From assembly GCA_025655575.1 (NCBI GenBank), contig JAHXIP010000026.1, positions 1-47,037 of the forward strand: a stretch of DNA of 47,037 nt, given 5' to 3'. The position numbers were made by a program, and so were the translations under genes. The DNA comes from Candidatus Thiodiazotropha sp. (ex Monitilora ramsayi) (GTDB lineage Bacteria > Pseudomonadota > Gammaproteobacteria > Chromatiales > Chromatiaceae). Below are positions 44,014 through 47,037 of this stretch, in pieces. The notes under the pieces were generated by a model. It saw only the letters and a list, made by a program, of their open reading frames with translations. It had not been told where the DNA came from and searched no databases. The stretch's first letter is position 1. Each line of letters starts with the position of its first letter.

Positions 44014-44547
44014 CTACTTGCCCAGAAAAGTCTGCACCTTAGCGCCCAGTCTGATGAGTTTTAACAGTGTGGCTTTGGGCAGTACCTTGATCTGGCCATG
44101 CCAGTTATCCAAGGTTTCCATAAATTCCAGTACATCCCTAATACGCCGCTTCACTTCTGTGGGTGTTTGCTTATCCGCATCACCCTCAAGAACACACTCC
44201 CTAAGCAGCGTCATTGTCGGATCGAGCTCTCGCTGCTTACGTCCCTCCATGATGGTATCGAAAAGCTCCCACGGGTCTTTCATGGTTTCAAAATAATCTC
44301 TGCGATCACCCAACAGATGGACTACCTTGACCAGTTTCCATCCCTGTAGCTCCTTGATACTGGTACTGACATTGGAGCGGGCAACTCCCAAAGTCTCTGT
44401 GATCTCCTCGGCATTCAGTGGTTTTGACGACAGAAATAGCAACGCTTGGATCTGAGCAACTGTCCGGTTCACTCCCCAACGTGTTCCCATCTCCCCCCAA
44501 TGAAGGATGTACTTTTCCATGACAGGCGTTAGTTTCATTATTTCCAT
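44014..44547 (-). CDS. GbsR/MarR-type transcriptional regulator
   Basis: A 177-residue regulator. The winged helix spans about 20-90 (MGTRWGVNRTVAQIQALLFLSSKPLNAEEI; ETLGVARSNVSTSIKELQGWKLV). The pattern MGTRWGVNR with VARSNVSTSIKEL is typical of the GbsR subgroup. The C-terminal half (about 95-177) should dimerise. It lies upstream of the membrane/SDR operon, and near-identical palindromes flank it at 43978 and 44555, so it most likely represses itself and the operon. The signal is unknown. A second ATG at 44538 is an alternative start. Confidence 0.9.
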   Translation of the reverse strand: MEIMKLTPVMEKYILHWGEMGTRWGVNRTVAQIQALLFLSSKPLNAEEITETLGVARSNVSTSIKELQGWKLVKVVHLLGDRRDYFETMKDPWELFDTIMEGRKQRELDPTMTLLRECVLEGDADKQTPTEVKRRIRDVLEFMETLDNWHGQIKVLPKATLLKLIRLGAKVQTFLGK

Positions 44548-44554
44548 TCCAGTT

Positions 44555-44574
44555 ATTTCTGTTATTACAGAAAT
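44555..44574. promoter_or_regulatory. operator copy 1 (ATTTCTGT-N4-ACAGAAAT)
   Basis: A perfect 8-bp dyad with a TATT spacer, 7 bp before the regulator's start codon. With the copy at 43978-43997 it marks the probable binding site of the GbsR/MarR regulator. Confidence 0.82.
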
Positions 44575-44727
44575 TAGTGTAAGAAACCGATGTTGTCAAA
44601 TATATATTTAGAATCCATTAGACCTTATTGATTTCGGCTTTTTCAGAGACGGAAGATATTCCTATATTTATCTGCGGCACTTCGCACCTTGTCGAACGGA
44701 GGGTTCGAATCAAATCCTGCCGCGCAG

Positions 44728-44769
44728 CCAAATAAAAAAGGGGGCCGACTGGCCCCCTTTTTTATTTGG
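44728..44769. terminator. 19-bp perfect bidirectional terminator abutting tRNA-Ser
   Basis: Perfect arms CCAAATAAAAAAGGGGGCC/GGCCCCCTTTTTTATTTGG around a 4-base loop. It has a GC stem and a T-tract in both directions. On the minus strand it ends tRNA-Ser transcription; its first arm overlaps the encoded CCA end of the tRNA (44767-44769). Confidence 0.9.
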
Positions 44770-44857
44770 CGGAGAGGCAGGGATTCGAACCCTGGGAGGG
44801 CTATTAACCCTCAACGGTTTTCAAGACCGTCGCATTCAACCGCTCTGCCACCTCTCC
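44767..44857 (-). tRNA. tRNA-Ser (anticodon UGA), CCA encoded
   Basis: A class II tRNA on the minus strand. Acceptor GGAGAGG pairs with CCTCTCC, the anticodon loop reads CTTGAAA (anticodon TGA), the long variable arm is typical of serine tRNAs, and the T-arm has GGTTCGAATCC. CCA is encoded. It reads UCN serine codons. The serine-tRNA ligase gene lies about 1.2 kb away. Confidence 0.97.
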
Positions 44858-45025
44858 GAAGAGGCGCTAGAATACAGAAAACCCCTTGAAATTTCTACAA
44901 TCAACACCACTTTTCAACTGTTGATCTTTTTTCAGCCCCAGGTATGCTGTGCTGAACGTTTTTAGACCTTGATTGTCTCATCAGTCAGATTGATTTTCGG
45001 CAACAAATCAGGAGATTAAGCCACA

Positions 45026-45697
45026 ATGAATCGTCTCGATATTTCTGCAGCCCGACCCACAGAATCGGTACTGTCAACCAATAAGCTGATTAAAAATACC
45101 TATATCCTGCTATCAATGACCCTGCTTTTCAGCGCCGTGACAGCTGCTGCGTCGGTTATGCTTAATGTGCCAGGCTGGACTTATATGGCGTCGATCATCG
45201 GTGCCTTTTTACTGATTTGGCTGGTACTCCCACGGACCGCTCACTCCTCTACAGGATTGGTGGTGGTATTTGGCATCACGGGTCTGATGGGTTTCGGTCT
45301 CGGCCCGATACTCAATATGTACCTGAGCATGGCCAACGGACCCCAACTTGTCGGTACTGCAATGGCCGGCACCGGTATTATCTTCCTGGGTCTTTCTGGT
45401 TATGCCCTCTCCAGTAAGCGCGACTTTAGTTTCATGGGTGGCTTTCTCGTTGCCGGTCTGCTGGTAGTCTTTATGGCGATACTGGCAAACCTGTTCATTG
45501 CGCTACCGGCTCTGCAGCTGGCCATCTCCGCTGCAGTCATCATGCTGATGAGCGGTTTTATCCTCTACGACACCAGTCGTATGGTGAACGGTGGTGAGAC
45601 TAACTACATCATGGCCACCATCGGCCTCTATCTGAACATTTATAATATCTTTGTTCACCTGCTGTCCCTGCTGGGTGCCCTTTCAGGTGACGATTGA
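45026..45697 (+). CDS. yccA: YccA/Bax inhibitor-1 family membrane protein
   Basis: A 223-residue protein with seven hydrophobic helices. The family pattern is visible: N-terminal NKLIKNTYILLSMTLLFSA, GTGIIFLGLSGYALSSKRDFSFMG, the conserved YDTSRM around residue 184 and LYLNIYNIFVHLLSLLG at the end. In E. coli YccA is a substrate and modulator of the FtsH protease; BI-1 family members can also leak calcium. AGGAG lies ahead of the ATG. A strong terminator follows. Confidence 0.95.
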   Translation: MNRLDISAARPTESVLSTNKLIKNTYILLSMTLLFSAVTAAASVMLNVPGWTYMASIIGAFLLIWLVLPRTAHSSTGLVVVFGITGLMGFGLGPILNMYLSMANGPQLVGTAMAGTGIIFLGLSGYALSSKRDFSFMGGFLVAGLLVVFMAILANLFIALPALQLAISAAVIMLMSGFILYDTSRMVNGGETNYIMATIGLYLNIYNIFVHLLSLLGALSGDD

Positions 45698-45720
45698 TAG
45701 TAATCTGAGACTAAAGATCA

Positions 45721-45749
45721 AAACCCCGGCTTGATCCGGGGTTTTTTTT
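45721..45749 (+). terminator. rho-independent terminator of yccA
   Basis: Stem CCCCGG/CCGGGG flanked by AAA/TTT, 6-base loop, then a run of eight T. It lies 24 bp past the yccA stop. Confidence 0.92.
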
Positions 45750-45766
45750 GCTGAGGTACGAGCGAT

Positions 45767-45946
45767 ATGGATTGGACGAAAATCATTTGGGCTGTCGCCA
45801 TCGTAGCCATGATCCTGGTGCTCTGGCCCAGGGCGAAACAGATGATGAAGGATACCCCCAAGGCAGAAAAAGGGGACTGGCAAGCCGTGGTACTGCCTCT
45901 CGCTTTTGTGGTGGGATTTGTCATCCTTTTGATTATGCTGGTGTGA
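45767..45946 (+). CDS. conserved 59-aa two-helix membrane protein
   Basis: A 59-residue frame: MDWTKIIWAVAIVAMILVLWP helix, a charged loop (RAKQMMKDTPKAEKGDWQ) and a second helix (VVLPLAFVVGFVILLIMLV). The layout is that of a small conserved inner-membrane protein found in many gammaproteobacteria. GAGG lies upstream of the ATG. It begins shortly after the yccA terminator, so it has its own promoter or depends on read-through. Function is unknown. Confidence 0.78.
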   Translation: MDWTKIIWAVAIVAMILVLWPRAKQMMKDTPKAEKGDWQAVVLPLAFVVGFVILLIMLV

Positions 45947-45953
45947 GCCAGCT

Positions 45954-46024
45954 GTTGGGCTGAGCCTACGAAGCCCAACAACCAGAATCACGAATCACAG
46001 TTGGGCTACCCGCCTCAGCCCAAC
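45954..46024. repeat. paired REP-like hairpins (GTTGGGCT/AGCCCAAC)
   Basis: Two hairpins with the same 8-bp arms, at 45954-45979 and 46000-46024, separated by about 20 bp and with different loops. They lie between the convergent 59-aa gene and serS and probably act as an intergenic repeat and transcription barrier. Confidence 0.8.
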
Positions 46025-46040
46025 CTACATCAGCTGATTT

Positions 46041-47037
46041 TCAGGCAATCTTCTCCATGCCGCCCATGTAACCCCGCAACACTTCAGGAATGAGGATAGA
46101 GCCATCCTCCTGCTGGTAGTTCTCCATGACCGCGACCAGGGTGCGGCCCACCGCCAGGCCTGAGCCATTCAATGTATGCACCAGTTCGGGTTTGCCGGTT
46201 TCTGGATTGCGCCAGCGGGCCTGTAGTCGACGGGCCTGGAAATCGACGAAATTGGAGCAGGAGGAGATCTCCCGATACTTGCCCTGCCCCGGCAGCCACA
46301 CCTCCAGATCGTAGGTCTTGGCTGAGGAGAAGCCGATATCGCCGGTACAGAGTGTCACTACCCGGTACGGTAGCTGCAATTTCTGCAGAATCGCCTCGGC
46401 ATGACCTGTCAGCTCCTCCAGTGCCCGGTAGGACTGTCCGGCAGGCACCGCCTGCACCAGCTCAACCTTTTCGAACTGATGCTGACGAATCATGCCCCGG
46501 GTATCCTTGCCGTAGGAGCCCGCTTCCGAGCGGAAACAGGGGGTATGGGCAACCCACTTGCGCGGCATGTAATCGGCCTCGATGATCTGGTCCCGGATCA
46601 GGTTGGTGACCGGCACTTCCGCTGTGGGTATCAGGTAGTACTCCGATTCTCCGCAGAGTTTGAACAGATCCTCTTCGAATTTGGGTAGCTGTCCCGTCCC
46701 CCGCAGGCTGTCAGCATTGACCATATAAGGCACATACGTCTCGGTGTAGCCATGCTCTGTGGTATGGGTATCAAGCATAAATTGGGTCAATGAGCGGTGC
46801 AGCCTGGCCAGTGGACCGGCCATCACAGCAAAACGTGAGCCGGTGAGGCGGACAGCCGCTTCGAAATCAAGCAGACCGCTGGCATCACCAAGGTCGACGT
46901 GATCTTTGGGTTCGAAATCCAACGCCCTGGGTTCACCCCAGCGACGTTCGATACGATTATCCGCTTCGTCATTTCCATCGGGAACCGTCTCATGGGGGAG
47001 ATTGGGTATGCCCAGTGTGATCTCGGCAATCTCATCC
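46041..47037 (-). CDS. serS: seryl-tRNA synthetase, C-terminal part (cut by window end)
   Basis: A class II aminoacyl-tRNA synthetase running off the window edge; 331 codons are present and the N-terminal coiled-coil arm is missing. In frame before the first internal start the sequence reads EITLGIPNLPHE and RRWGEPRALDFEP, typical of SerRS. The catalytic core has motif 2 (PCFRSEAGSYGKDTRGMIRQHQFEKVE) and motif 3 (LNGSGLAVGRTLVAVMENYQ). It charges serine onto tRNA-Ser, including the tRNA at 44767-44857. Confidence 0.97.
   Translation of the reverse strand, partial: DEIAEITLGIPNLPHETVPDGNDEADNRIERRWGEPRALDFEPKDHVDLGDASGLLDFEAAVRLTGSRFAVMAGPLARLHRSLTQFMLDTHTTEHGYTETYVPYMVNADSLRGTGQLPKFEEDLFKLCGESEYYLIPTAEVPVTNLIRDQIIEADYMPRKWVAHTPCFRSEAGSYGKDTRGMIRQHQFEKVELVQAVPAGQSYRALEELTGHAEAILQKLQLPYRVVTLCTGDIGFSSAKTYDLEVWLPGQGKYREISSCSNFVDFQARRLQARWRNPETGKPELVHTLNGSGLAVGRTLVAVMENYQQEDGSILIPEVLRGYMGGMEKIA

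Noticed and set aside
44689..44766. T-arm-like GGTTCGAATC on the plus strand next to tRNA-Ser, suggesting a second tRNA 3' end
   Set aside because: The stem does not pair, and no acceptor or anticodon arm can be found upstream; at most a relic or chance match. The open frame across it and the tRNA is a known type of false gene.

Overview
The window looks like part of a gammaproteobacterial chromosome, most likely a sulfur-oxidising, facultatively autotrophic lineage close to Chromatiales/Sedimenticolaceae. The signs are a sigma-54-driven oxygen-tolerant [NiFe] uptake hydrogenase, a DsrL/GltD-like iron-sulfur flavoprotein, a TAXI-TRAP transporter, AcnB, MazG, MtgA and YccA-type housekeeping genes, a multiheme cytochrome and a large GGDEF/EAL protein. 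The taxonomic placement is inference; the gene calls rest on visible motifs.

Layout. 1-1030: a 40-bp tandem duplication, an ORF remnant and a frameshifted GNAT gene. 1032-5126 (-): a 1364-residue membrane PAS/GAF/GGDEF/EAL protein. 5422-9440 (-): hydrogenase operon (small subunit, large subunit, 63-aa His-containing small protein, cytochrome b) with a -24/-12 promoter at its start and a terminator at its end. 9854-14829: a divergent four-gene locus, with a coiled-coil membrane protein and a vWA lipoprotein on (-) and a response regulator and unusual histidine kinase on (+), separated by a CRP-like palindrome. 15181-17112 (+): DsrL/GltD-like oxidoreductase. 17132-17750: an inverted-repeat element beside a decayed second hydrogenase small-subunit gene that still keeps a sigma-54-like promoter. 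17953-18763: a periplasmic rhodanese and a small membrane protein. 18877-21820 (-): TAXI-TRAP transporter split by a 159-bp MITE with a TTGA target duplication.

22236-33416 contains three acnB-related sequences on the minus strand: one intact gene and two decayed copies. The decayed copies flank a five-gene operon of speD, rhomboid protease, tandem GNAT, an unknown membrane protein and a membrane spermidine synthase. An IS91-type transposase remnant and a secreted ankyrin protein also lie here. A LysR gene diverges from intact acnB with a T-N11-A dyad between them. Next comes a 1200-residue lipoprotein with five PKD domains and nine CxxCH haem sites (34670-38272, +).

38625-47037: a small membrane protein, mazG, mtgA, a GbsR/MarR-regulated membrane/SDR operon with two matching operator palindromes, tRNA-Ser(UGA), a YccA/BI-1 protein, a 59-aa membrane protein and the C-terminal part of serS.

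The strongest candidates for undescribed systems are the polyamine-rhomboid-GNAT operon, the vWA lipoprotein/coiled-coil/two-component locus, and the PKD-nonahaem lipoprotein. The region also carries several signs of rearrangement: repeated decayed copies of metabolic genes, transposon remnants, MITE-like elements and a mosaic between acnB copies.
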